From: Balneola sp. MJW-20
Lineage (GTDB): Bacteria > Bacteroidota > Rhodothermia > Balneolales > Balneolaceae
DNA length: 64,000 bases
Direction: 5' to 3'
Assembly (NCBI RefSeq): GCF_040811775.1
Contig: NZ_JBFNXW010000002.1
Location: 1 to 64,000 of the forward strand
Positions 26,048 to 33,632 of this stretch are shown here, piece after piece. The notes under the pieces were generated by a model. It was not told the origin of the DNA. It saw nothing but the letters and a program-made list of their open reading frames with translations, and did no database searches. How positions within the stretch are numbered: position 1 is the stretch's first letter; every line of letters starts with the position of its first letter. A program made the position numbers and the translations under genes.

Positions 26048-26824
26048 TTATTTCCACTCTGCATCTGGATGAGATCGTCTCAAAAACTGCATCTGGGCAA
26101 GCATATGACCAAGGTGTTCTGTGTGGATCCCGGTACGGCTACCATTGATCATAAATTGTTTCCAGTCGGGTACTTCCAGAGTTGCTTCCTGTAAAGTACT
26201 CTCGATAAGTTTCTTCCAGTCATCTTCGAAAGCTTTGAGATCGGCTCCGTTTCCGGCTTTTATCATGACTTCGTCAGTATCATCCATGTAGAACATCTCT
26301 CCGGTATACATCCAGAGATCGTTAAAAGCTTCCTGAATACGGTCATGGCTTTCTTCCGTACCGTCACCAAGTCTTAACACCCATTCACGGCTGTGTCTGA
26401 GGTGATACTTGATCTCTTTCAAATGCTTATTCACCATGCCTCTGAACTGCTCATCACTGGATTCTTTCAGAGCCTCATAGAGAAAATAATAGAATGAACT
26501 GAACAGAAATTGTCTGGCAATGGTGAATCCAAAATCGCCTTTGGGTAATTCACACATTTGTAGGTTAGTGAATTCGGGATCATCGCGGAAATAGGCGAAA
26601 TGATCATCATCATGACCTTTTCCTTCTACTTCTGCCGCATATTCATAGAGCGCAGATGCGTGGCCAATGAGATCCAGGGCAATATTAGCCATAGCCAGGT
26701 CTTCTTCGAGCATAGGGCCGTGGCCACACCATTCTGAAAGTCGTTGCCCGAGGATCAGACGGTCATCGGCAAGACGCAATAAATAGTTTATAAAAGCTTG
26801 CTGAGTTTCGGTAGATGTGCTCAT
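26048..26824 (-). CDS. paaC: PaaC, structural subunit of phenylacetyl-CoA epoxidase
   Basis: Ferritin-like subunit that pairs with PaaA to form the core of the ring-1,2-phenylacetyl-CoA epoxidase. It keeps the helical fold but lacks a working diiron site in studied members. Seen: LADDRLILGQRLSEWCGHGP near the N-terminus, DLIGHASALYEYAAEVEGK, and KEIKYHLRHSREWVLRLGDG near 130. Length 258 against about 248. Its ATG overlaps the paaB stop by 4 nt (ATGA), a classic coupled junction. Confidence 0.94.
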   Translation of the reverse strand: MSTSTETQQAFINYLLRLADDRLILGQRLSEWCGHGPMLEEDLAMANIALDLIGHASALYEYAAEVEGKGHDDDHFAYFRDDPEFTNLQMCELPKGDFGFTIARQFLFSSFYYFLYEALKESSDEQFRGMVNKHLKEIKYHLRHSREWVLRLGDGTEESHDRIQEAFNDLWMYTGEMFYMDDTDEVMIKAGNGADLKAFEDDWKKLIESTLQEATLEVPDWKQFMINGSRTGIHTEHLGHMLAQMQFLRRSHPDAEWK

Positions 26825-27120
26825 TTTCTCTTCTTAACTGCTCTGGGAACACTGTAAAACTGAGGATGCCGGTAGGGCTTATCGTTGGCAGGATCAAAGA
26901 AAGGCCCCATATCTTCCGGAGTGGAGGCAGTAATATGCTTTGATTCAACTACCCAGATCCCTACAGCTTCATTTCTTCTGGAGTACACATCGCGTGCATT
27001 TTGCAAAGCCATTTCAGAATCAGATGCATGGAGACTGCCGGCATGTTCATACGGCGCTCCTGACTTTTTCTGAGTGAAAACCTCCCATAATGGGAAATCA
27101 TTATCCTCTTTAGTGCTCAT
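26821..27120 (-). CDS. paaB: PaaB, bridging subunit of phenylacetyl-CoA epoxidase
   Basis: Small subunit of the epoxidase complex, holding two PaaAC units together. PLWEVFTQKKSGAPYEHAGS near 10-29 and ALQNARDVYSRRNEAVGIWV (35-55 region) are diagnostic. Length 99 against 95 in E. coli. It is 29 nt after paaA and overlaps paaC by 4 nt. Confidence 0.95.
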   Translation of the reverse strand: MSTKEDNDFPLWEVFTQKKSGAPYEHAGSLHASDSEMALQNARDVYSRRNEAVGIWVVESKHITASTPEDMGPFFDPANDKPYRHPQFYSVPRAVKKRK

Positions 27121-27149
27121 TTAGCTGCTACGTTATATCTTTTTGCTGA

Positions 27150-28094
27150 TCAGGAGGCTTTTTCCTGAGTTAATTTCTTTTTTCTGGCATATGCTTTTGC
27201 TGCATCACGCACCCACTCACCGCCTTCATAGGCGTTACGACGGGCCTTCATTCGTTCACGGTTCATGACGCCGTTGCCTTTAACCACATTCCAGAATTCA
27301 TCCCATGGAATATCTCCGAAGTCCCAATGACCGGTTTCTTCGTTGAAGGTTAAATCAGGATCCGGTAATTCAATACCTATGGCTTCCGCTTCCATGACCA
27401 TGCGATCCACGAAATGCTGTCGAAGTTCATCATTAGACTTTAGCTTGACCTGCCATTTCATAAGAGCTTCACTGTTAGGTGAATCCGTATCATGCGGACC
27501 AAACATCATCAGTGTTGGCCACCACCAGCGATCTACAGCTTCCTGCGCCATTTTTTGCTGAGCTTCTGTGCCATTCATCATTTTGGCGATCATTTCATAA
27601 CCTTGCTTCTTGTGGAAGCTTTCTTCCTTACAGATCCGCACATTCGCTCTTGAGTAAGGGCCATAAGAAGATCTTGCCAGCATAGTCTGATTTACTATTG
27701 CTGCACCGTCAACTAACCATCCGATCACGCATACATCCGCGTAGGTCATCGTGGGGTAGTTAAAGATACTGGAATATTTTGCTTTACCGTATAGGTATTG
27801 CTGAACCAGCTCATCTCTGCTGATGCCAAGAGTCTCGGTTGCACTGTAAAGATAAAGTCCGTGTCCGGCTTCATCCTGTACTTTAGCAAGCAGTACCAGT
27901 TTTCGTTTAAGGGAGGGCGCGCGTTGTATCCAGTTTCCTTCCGGTAACATGCCAACGATCTCGGAATGTGCATGCTGACTCATCATTCTGATAAGCTGGC
28001 TGCGATACTGTTCCGGCATCCACTCCTTGGGTTCAATTTTTTCACCCGCATCAATTCGGGCCTGAAATTCTTCTAAGTTCGTTTGATTCTCCAT
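27150..28094 (-). CDS. paaA: PaaA, catalytic subunit of phenylacetyl-CoA epoxidase
   Basis: Diiron monooxygenase subunit that epoxidises the aromatic ring of phenylacetyl-CoA. Seen: [20 protein letters not shown] near 30-48 and [20 protein letters not shown] near 70-90 carry carboxylate and His ligands; [20 protein letters not shown] near 150-170 carries the second E-x-x-H set. Length 314 against 309. It is the first gene of paaABCD, 137 nt from the divergent hppD start. The palindrome AAAGCGCTTT lies 4 nt before its ATG, over the place of the ribosome site; no good Shine-Dalgarno is visible. Confidence 0.96.
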   Translation of the reverse strand: MENQTNLEEFQARIDAGEKIEPKEWMPEQYRSQLIRMMSQHAHSEIVGMLPEGNWIQRAPSLKRKLVLLAKVQDEAGHGLYLYSATETLGISRDELVQQYLYGKAKYSSIFNYPTMTYADVCVIGWLVDGAAIVNQTMLARSSYGPYSRANVRICKEESFHKKQGYEMIAKMMNGTEAQQKMAQEAVDRWWWPTLMMFGPHDTDSPNSEALMKWQVKLKSNDELRQHFVDRMVMEAEAIGIELPDPDLTFNEETGHWDFGDIPWDEFWNVVKGNGVMNRERMKARRNAYEGGEWVRDAAKAYARKKKLTQEKAS

Positions 28095-28098
28095 GATG

Positions 28099-28108
28099 AA
28101 AGCGCTTT
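28099..28108. promoter_or_regulatory. Palindrome immediately upstream of paaA, candidate operator
   Basis: AAAGCGCTTT, a perfect 10-bp palindrome 4 nt before the paaA start, equals the core of the palindrome at 4795-4808. It may be an operator or may act at translation initiation. Confidence 0.35.
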
Positions 28109-28231
28109 TTTGTTCAGTAGGAATAACATCCTATGCTTTTCAATCATTCATAATATAAATCAAAAGTCGATAAAATTCTGAGCGGGATGTATATTGCCGT
28201 AGTAAAAACTATTTAATATCGGGATAACATT

Positions 28232-29368
28232 ATGGCGAATGACAGCAGTACTTTGAAAAGACCGGTTGAGGAGGCATTTGATGATCATCTTGGGCTGCAG
28301 GATGTTGACTATGTTGAGCACTATGTGAACAACGCTAAACAGGCTGCTCATTTTTATATGACTACTTTTGGTTTTGAACTGAAAGCGTATTCAGGTCTGG
28401 AAACCGGAGTCAGAGACCGTACTTCTTACTACCTGGAGCAGGGCAACATACGATTCGTGCTTACAGCCCCACTAAATAGCAATACGGATATTGCTGATTT
28501 TATATATAAGCATGGCGACGGTATCAAAGATATTGCCATGCATGTGGAAGATGTGGATAGGGCCTTCCGGGAAACGGTGAAGAGGGGAGCGGTCCCTGTA
28601 GAAGATCCCCACGATCTTAAGGATGAGTACGGCACGATCAGGAAAGCTGCAATCCGGACTTACGGTGATGTGATCCATTCTTTTATAAACCGGCAAGATT
28701 ATGACGGGATCTTTCTCCCCGGTTTTAAAGCGAAAAAAAGTTTGACAACGACAGAACCGGTCGGGGTGGAATTTGTAGATCACTGTGTAGGCAATGTGGA
28801 ACTTGGAAAAATGAATGAATGGGTTGCCTACTACCGGGATATCCTCGGCTTCACTCAATATATCAGTTTTGATGATAAGGATATTTCAACCGAATACTCT
28901 GCCCTGATGAGCAAAGTAATGGCAGGCGGAAGAGGAATGATCAAATTCCCGATCAATGAACCTGCAGAGGGTAAGAAGAAATCACAGATTGAAGAGTACC
29001 TGGATTTCTTTGAAGGTCCCGGAGTGCAACATGTAGCGCTGCTTACCGGAGACATTATTGACACAGTTACTAAACTAAGAGAAAGGGGAGTAGATTTTTT
29101 AACCGTTCCTACTACCTATTATGAAGAACTGGAAGATCGTGTCGGTAAAATTGATGAGCCTATAGATAAACTGGCTGACCTGGGAATCCTGGTCGACCGG
29201 GATGATGAGGGATATCTGCTTCAGATATTCACCAAGCCGGTAGTGGATCGCCCAACACTGTTTTATGAGATCATTCAGCGCAAAGGAGCAAGAGGATTTG
29301 GAAAAGGAAATTTCAAAGCTCTCTTCGAGGCAATTGAAAGAGAACAAGATGCCCGGGGAAACCTTTGA
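28232..29368 (+). CDS. hppD: 4-hydroxyphenylpyruvate dioxygenase
   Basis: Fe(II) enzyme converting 4-hydroxyphenylpyruvate to homogentisate in tyrosine breakdown. Two vicinal-oxygen-chelate domains: N-terminal (about 22-160) and catalytic (about 177-350). His184 (VEFVDHCVGN), His267 (GVQHVALLTGD) and Glu346 (LFYEIIQRKG) are the iron triad; GARGFGKGNFKALFEAIE near 352-369 is the C-terminal gating helix. Length 378 is typical. Divergent from paaA, and followed by hmgA after 158 nt. Confidence 0.95.
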   Translation: MANDSSTLKRPVEEAFDDHLGLQDVDYVEHYVNNAKQAAHFYMTTFGFELKAYSGLETGVRDRTSYYLEQGNIRFVLTAPLNSNTDIADFIYKHGDGIKDIAMHVEDVDRAFRETVKRGAVPVEDPHDLKDEYGTIRKAAIRTYGDVIHSFINRQDYDGIFLPGFKAKKSLTTTEPVGVEFVDHCVGNVELGKMNEWVAYYRDILGFTQYISFDDKDISTEYSALMSKVMAGGRGMIKFPINEPAEGKKKSQIEEYLDFFEGPGVQHVALLTGDIIDTVTKLRERGVDFLTVPTTYYEELEDRVGKIDEPIDKLADLGILVDRDDEGYLLQIFTKPVVDRPTLFYEIIQRKGARGFGKGNFKALFEAIEREQDARGNL

Positions 29369-29490
29369 CAGTTTTAAATTCTAAGAGCTGAGTTTTGACT
29401 TGAATCGGGACCGGACCTTAGATGAGCAGCTCATTTGAATATGACGAATTTAGACGAATTAGGGTCTGAGTTAATGAGAACGGCTGATAC

Positions 29491-29511
29491 TCAAAACTCA
29501 ATTCTCAACAA
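29491..29511. repeat. Degenerate heptad array upstream of hmgA
   Basis: Units TCAAAAC, TCAATTC, TCAACAA in 7-bp phase, 16 nt before the hmgA start. The first ten bases (TCAAAACTCA) are the exact reverse complement of 29389-29398 (TGAGTTTTGA) at the start of the same gap. In between lie a 13-bp palindrome at 29422-29434 and two 10-bp near-repeats of GACGAATTTA at 29443-29462. Confidence 0.45.
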
Positions 29512-29526
29512 TTAAAAAATAAGAAC

Positions 29527-30678
29527 ATGTACTACCACGCATTGGGTACTATCCCTCATAAAAGACATACGATATTCAGACGTGAAGATGGGGAGCTTTA
29601 CACGGAAGAGCTTTTCGGAGCGGAAGGGTTTCACGGTTCGAGTTCTCTTTTATATCATCATCATATGCCGACCAGGGTGACAAAAGTGGAGGCCGGGGAT
29701 GAGATCGTAGTCAAGAAAGCAGACGAAAAAGTGCTAAGACATCGGCTGCTTAAAACCAAGGATATTCCCGCCGGTGGTGATCCTGTAACCGGACGCAAAG
29801 TGCTGATGTTTAATAACGATGTGCAGATAGGGATCTGTCGTCCCACAGGAACCATGGACTATTTCTATCGCAATGGTGAACATGATGAATTGCTATTCAT
29901 TCATGAGGGGGAAGGTCACATTCAGTCGGTATTCGGCAGGCTCGATTTTGGTTACGGTGACTATATATATCTGCCGAGGGGCACTACCTATCAGATGAAT
30001 TTCGAAACAGATGAGAACCGTTATCTGGTGACGGAATCCACCGGGCCGATCGACTTTCCAAAAAGATATATGTCAGAGATGGGGCAGTTCATGGAGAATT
30101 CCCCGTTCTGTGAAAGAGATTTCAGACTCCCTCAGGAACAGCTATTCTTTGAAGAAGAAGGAGAGTTTGAAGTGAGGATCAAAAAAGGAGGCCGGTTTCA
30201 TCATTACTTCTTTGATCATCATCCCTGCGATGTGGTTGGATGGGATGGCTACCTGTATCCGTGGATCTTTAATATAAAGGACTTCGAACCGATAACCGGC
30301 AGAGTGCATCAGCCACCACCCGTTCATCAGACCTTCAGGGGGACCAATTATGTGGTCTGCTCCTTCTGTCCGCGTAAATTCGATTATCACCCGGAAGCGA
30401 TCCCGGCGCCATATAATCATTCCAATGTAGATTCAGATGAGATGATCTATTATGTGGAAGGTGACTTTATGAGTCGTAAAGGCATCGGTTATGCTGACAT
30501 CACCCTGCATCCGGGAGGAATTCCTCATGGACCACAGCCCGGTAAAGCCGAAGCCAGTATCGGTGCTGAGGAAACGGATGAATATGCCGTTATGATCGAT
30601 ACTTTTCACCCAATGTACGTTACCGAAGAGGCTATGCGACTGGATGATCCGAGTTATCCTTTTTCCTGGCTAGAATAG
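29527..30678 (+). CDS. hmgA: Homogentisate 1,2-dioxygenase
   Basis: Fe(II) ring-cleaving dioxygenase that turns homogentisate into maleylacetoacetate. Cupin-like N-terminal part (about 1-220) with FIHEGEGHIQSVFGRLDFG and DYIYLPRGTTYQM; C-terminal part with FDHHPCDVVGWDGYLYPW near 234, HPGGIPHGPQPGKAEAS near 331-347 and DEYAVMIDTFHPM, which carry the iron ligands His, Glu, His. Length 383 fits the shorter bacterial form. It follows hppD by 158 nt. Maleylacetoacetate isomerase and fumarylacetoacetase genes are not in the window. Confidence 0.92.
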   Translation: MYYHALGTIPHKRHTIFRREDGELYTEELFGAEGFHGSSSLLYHHHMPTRVTKVEAGDEIVVKKADEKVLRHRLLKTKDIPAGGDPVTGRKVLMFNNDVQIGICRPTGTMDYFYRNGEHDELLFIHEGEGHIQSVFGRLDFGYGDYIYLPRGTTYQMNFETDENRYLVTESTGPIDFPKRYMSEMGQFMENSPFCERDFRLPQEQLFFEEEGEFEVRIKKGGRFHHYFFDHHPCDVVGWDGYLYPWIFNIKDFEPITGRVHQPPPVHQTFRGTNYVVCSFCPRKFDYHPEAIPAPYNHSNVDSDEMIYYVEGDFMSRKGIGYADITLHPGGIPHGPQPGKAEASIGAEETDEYAVMIDTFHPMYVTEEAMRLDDPSYPFSWLE

Positions 30679-30822
30679 CTTTGTATTTAGCGTCGTAAGT
30701 ATTGAGTGTTTTATGTGGATATTGAAATAAAGCAATTATATATGACGATGTATCTCAAGAGTAATGTAGCCTGCCATAAATTTAATTTAATTTTGGTCTC
30801 TGGTCTTTTACCCTCGATCCAT

Positions 30823-30850
30823 TTTTAATTTTATATATTTAATCTTTAAT
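30823..30850. repeat. Heptad array of N-TTTAAT type upstream of the M61 gene
   Basis: Units TTTTAAT, TTTATAT, ATTTAAT, CTTTAAT, ending 35 nt before the ATG. Almost the same array, with the same order of units, precedes the M24 peptidase gene at 35855-35882. AT-rich, so it may also contribute to the promoter. Confidence 0.6.
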
Positions 30851-30885
30851 TCAGTCCTTCCTGAAATTAAAGAGAAAGAAAGACT

Positions 30886-32676
30886 ATGAAGAGGGTTTTT
30901 GTATTGCTGCTTTTTGCAGTAATGTTTTCGGCTGTGGGTCTGGCTCAGACTCCCGTTCGCTATGAGATCTCATTTGATAATGCGCTTCATCATGAAGCAA
31001 ATGTTATCGTTCATTTTGATGATCTGGAAAATAAAGTACTTGAAGTACGGATGAGCCGTACCTCGCCTGGCCGTTATGCCCTGCATGAGTTTGCTAAGAA
31101 TGTATACGGGGTTAAAGCTTACGACAGTAAAGGACAATTGCTTCAGATTACAAGGCCAAACCCTCATCAGTGGAATATCAGCGGGCATGATGGCTCGGTC
31201 AGGTTTGAATATACTTTATATGCCAACCGTGGTGACGGAACATATTCCCAGGTCGATGAGACCCACGCTCATCTTAATATACCTGCTACTTTTGCCTGGG
31301 CCAGGCACTATGGCCATCGACCGGTAGAAGTGACTTTTGATCTGAGAGAAGACCTTGGCTGGAAAGTAGCCACTCAACTGAAGCACCTGAAAGGGAATAC
31401 TTATACGGCGCCGGATTGGTACTACTTTATGGATAGTCCGGTTGAGATCGCGGATCTGCATATCCGCGAAGAGATGATGGACGGGCAGAATATCAGACTC
31501 GCATTGCACACACCGGCTACCAAAAGAGAAGTGGATGACTACTTTGAGAAGGTTATGGCTATTGTTGCTGAGCAAAAAAAGGTGTTTGGGGAATTACCGG
31601 AATTTGATTTCGGAGAATACACTTTCCTGAGTTGTTATATGCCCAATGCCAGCGGTGATGGAATGGAACACCGCAATTCCACCATCGTAACAAATTCGAA
31701 ATCACTTGACCGTCCGCTGGGCGAGACCAGTATCGGTACAATTTCCCATGAATTTTTTCATGCATGGAATGTGGAGCGTATCCGCCCTGCCAGCCTGGAG
31801 CCATTCGATTTTGAGGAAGCCAATATGAGCGGTGAGCTTTGGTTTGCCGAAGGATTTACGTCCTACTACACAGGATTGATCCTTGCCCGGGCCGGTATCA
31901 GAATCCCGGAGCAGTATGTGGAGGGGCTTGACGGCGGACTGAACAGAGTGATCAACAGTTCGGGAAGAGAATTCTATAGTCCGGTAGAGATGAGCTATCA
32001 GGCTCCCTTTGTGGATGCAGCACGGTCTGTAGATCCTGTAAACCGTGATAATACTTTTATCTCTTACTATACCTATGGGAGTGTTCTTGGTCTGGCACTG
32101 GATCTCTCCCTTCGAAGCATGGATAACGGGAAAAACCTGGATGATTTCATGAAGCTGGTGTGGCAGAAGTATGGGATCACAGAAATTCCATATACGATCA
32201 GGGATCTCGAAACAGTGCTCGGAGAATATGTAAACGAGTATTTTGCGGAACAATTTTTCGACAACTTTATATTTGACAGCAAATTACCTGATTATGAAAA
32301 ACTGCTTGCAAATGTCGGTGTGACCATGGAGCTGATGAGCCCGGGCGAAGCGGCATTAGGAACAGAAATTCGGATCGAAGACGGGGTCGGAAAACTCAGG
32401 TCTAATGCGATCAAAGGGTCCCCGGTTTATGAGGCAGGCATTGAAACGGAAGATGAGATCCTCTCAATTGCCGGAATGGATCTGAGTTCGGTCAATGATA
32501 TTGATGAACTGCTCGGAAAATACGTGCCCGGCGACAGTATTACGATCACGTTTCGCAGATGGGGGAAGAACTTAGAAGCGAAGGTCATTCTCACTGAAAA
32601 TAATCGTATCAGAACACATCTGAATACAGCTGCCACTGAAGTCGAGTCTGATCGGAGACGTAGATGGCTTAACTGA
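30886..32676 (+). CDS. Exported M61-family aminopeptidase with PDZ domain
   Basis: 596-residue zinc peptidase of the glycyl-aminopeptidase family. Signal peptide 1-20 (ends GLAQ). The N-terminal beta domain (about 20-190) contains YTLYANRGDGTYSQVDETHA. The catalytic gluzincin domain has HEFFHAWNVERIRP starting at His288, with Glu289 and His292 as catalytic and zinc residues, and EGFTSYYTGLILARAG near 324 with the third ligand Glu. A PDZ domain lies near 485-580 (KGSPVYEAGIETEDEILSIA). Likely a periplasmic or outer-membrane peptide scavenger. It stands alone on the plus strand after an AT-rich heptad array. Confidence 0.9.
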   Translation: MKRVFVLLLFAVMFSAVGLAQTPVRYEISFDNALHHEANVIVHFDDLENKVLEVRMSRTSPGRYALHEFAKNVYGVKAYDSKGQLLQITRPNPHQWNISGHDGSVRFEYTLYANRGDGTYSQVDETHAHLNIPATFAWARHYGHRPVEVTFDLREDLGWKVATQLKHLKGNTYTAPDWYYFMDSPVEIADLHIREEMMDGQNIRLALHTPATKREVDDYFEKVMAIVAEQKKVFGELPEFDFGEYTFLSCYMPNASGDGMEHRNSTIVTNSKSLDRPLGETSIGTISHEFFHAWNVERIRPASLEPFDFEEANMSGELWFAEGFTSYYTGLILARAGIRIPEQYVEGLDGGLNRVINSSGREFYSPVEMSYQAPFVDAARSVDPVNRDNTFISYYTYGSVLGLALDLSLRSMDNGKNLDDFMKLVWQKYGITEIPYTIRDLETVLGEYVNEYFAEQFFDNFIFDSKLPDYEKLLANVGVTMELMSPGEAALGTEIRIEDGVGKLRSNAIKGSPVYEAGIETEDEILSIAGMDLSSVNDIDELLGKYVPGDSITITFRRWGKNLEAKVILTENNRIRTHLNTAATEVESDRRRRWLN

Positions 32677-32827
32677 GATCTGTCAGGTTAGCTGGATTTA
32701 TTTGAGATCACATTACCGGGAGATACACGGGCTGAGGCAAATTGTGAAAAATTATAATTAAAGTAGTTTTTCTGCTTCTTTGGGACTATAATAATAGCCC
32801 TTTTTAAATAAGTAAATTATTCAGTCT

Positions 32828-33595
32828 ATGCTCAGATCGAGAACATCTGAACCTCTAACCTATCTCTATTTAATTTATCTGATCCTGACAGGTTTCATGA
32901 TCTTTTCGTCCGGTTGTCAGAGCTCCGGAACTGCAATGAGTACTGAAGAGCGCTCATCAGATAGCCAGGAAATGGCTACAGTCACTAATGCTTCTGCAAA
33001 TGATATGAGTGAATCTGAGATGGAAGAACTCTTTTATGCCAGGCAGGACAGCGCCCGAATGAATTTTTCTGAGGCTGATGTGAAATTCATGACCGGCATG
33101 ATCGCTCATCATGCTCAGGCACTAATCATGTCCAGACTCGCACCGGAAAATAATGCCGGCCGGCAAATCCAGGTGCTTGCATCACGGATCATAAATGCTC
33201 AGAATGATGAGATTCGATCCATGCAAACGTGGCTCAGAGATCGCGGCCAGCCGGTTCCTGAGGTTCATATCGAAGGACTGAATTTAATGATCCACGGACT
33301 TGGAGAGGATCATATGAAAATGGACCATACTAACATGGCCGGTATGCTATCTCCGGCACAGTTACAGGAATTATCAGAGGCCAGAGGCCAAAAATTTGAT
33401 GAATTATTTCTGAAATACATGATCGGACATCATCAGGGAGCAGTAATTATGTCTGATAAATTATTTAAGACGGACGGAGCTGCCCAGGATGTGGCTGCTT
33501 TCACTTTGGCTAATGATATTCAGGTAGACCAACGAACTGAGATCGCCAGAATGAAGCTGATGCTGGAAAAGATCACCGGACCGGACAATAACTGA
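32828..33595 (+). CDS. DUF305 lipoprotein
   Basis: 255-residue lipoprotein: hydrophobic segment 13-27 and lipobox SSGC with Cys30. A linker rich in Ser, Thr and acidic residues (31-75) precedes two DUF305 (ferritin-like) halves: FMTGMIAHHAQALIMSRLAP near 93-112 and KYMIGHHQGAVIMSDKLF near 196-213. The paired H-H motifs look like metal ligands, and DUF305 proteins are often near copper or metal genes, but no metal gene adjoins this one. It is followed 37 nt later by the LVIVD lipoprotein gene, so the two probably form an operon. Confidence 0.85.
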   Translation: MLRSRTSEPLTYLYLIYLILTGFMIFSSGCQSSGTAMSTEERSSDSQEMATVTNASANDMSESEMEELFYARQDSARMNFSEADVKFMTGMIAHHAQALIMSRLAPENNAGRQIQVLASRIINAQNDEIRSMQTWLRDRGQPVPEVHIEGLNLMIHGLGEDHMKMDHTNMAGMLSPAQLQELSEARGQKFDELFLKYMIGHHQGAVIMSDKLFKTDGAAQDVAAFTLANDIQVDQRTEIARMKLMLEKITGPDNN

Positions 33596-33632
33596 TAGCC
33601 TGAATTATTCATTTAACTCTTTATTAATCCGA

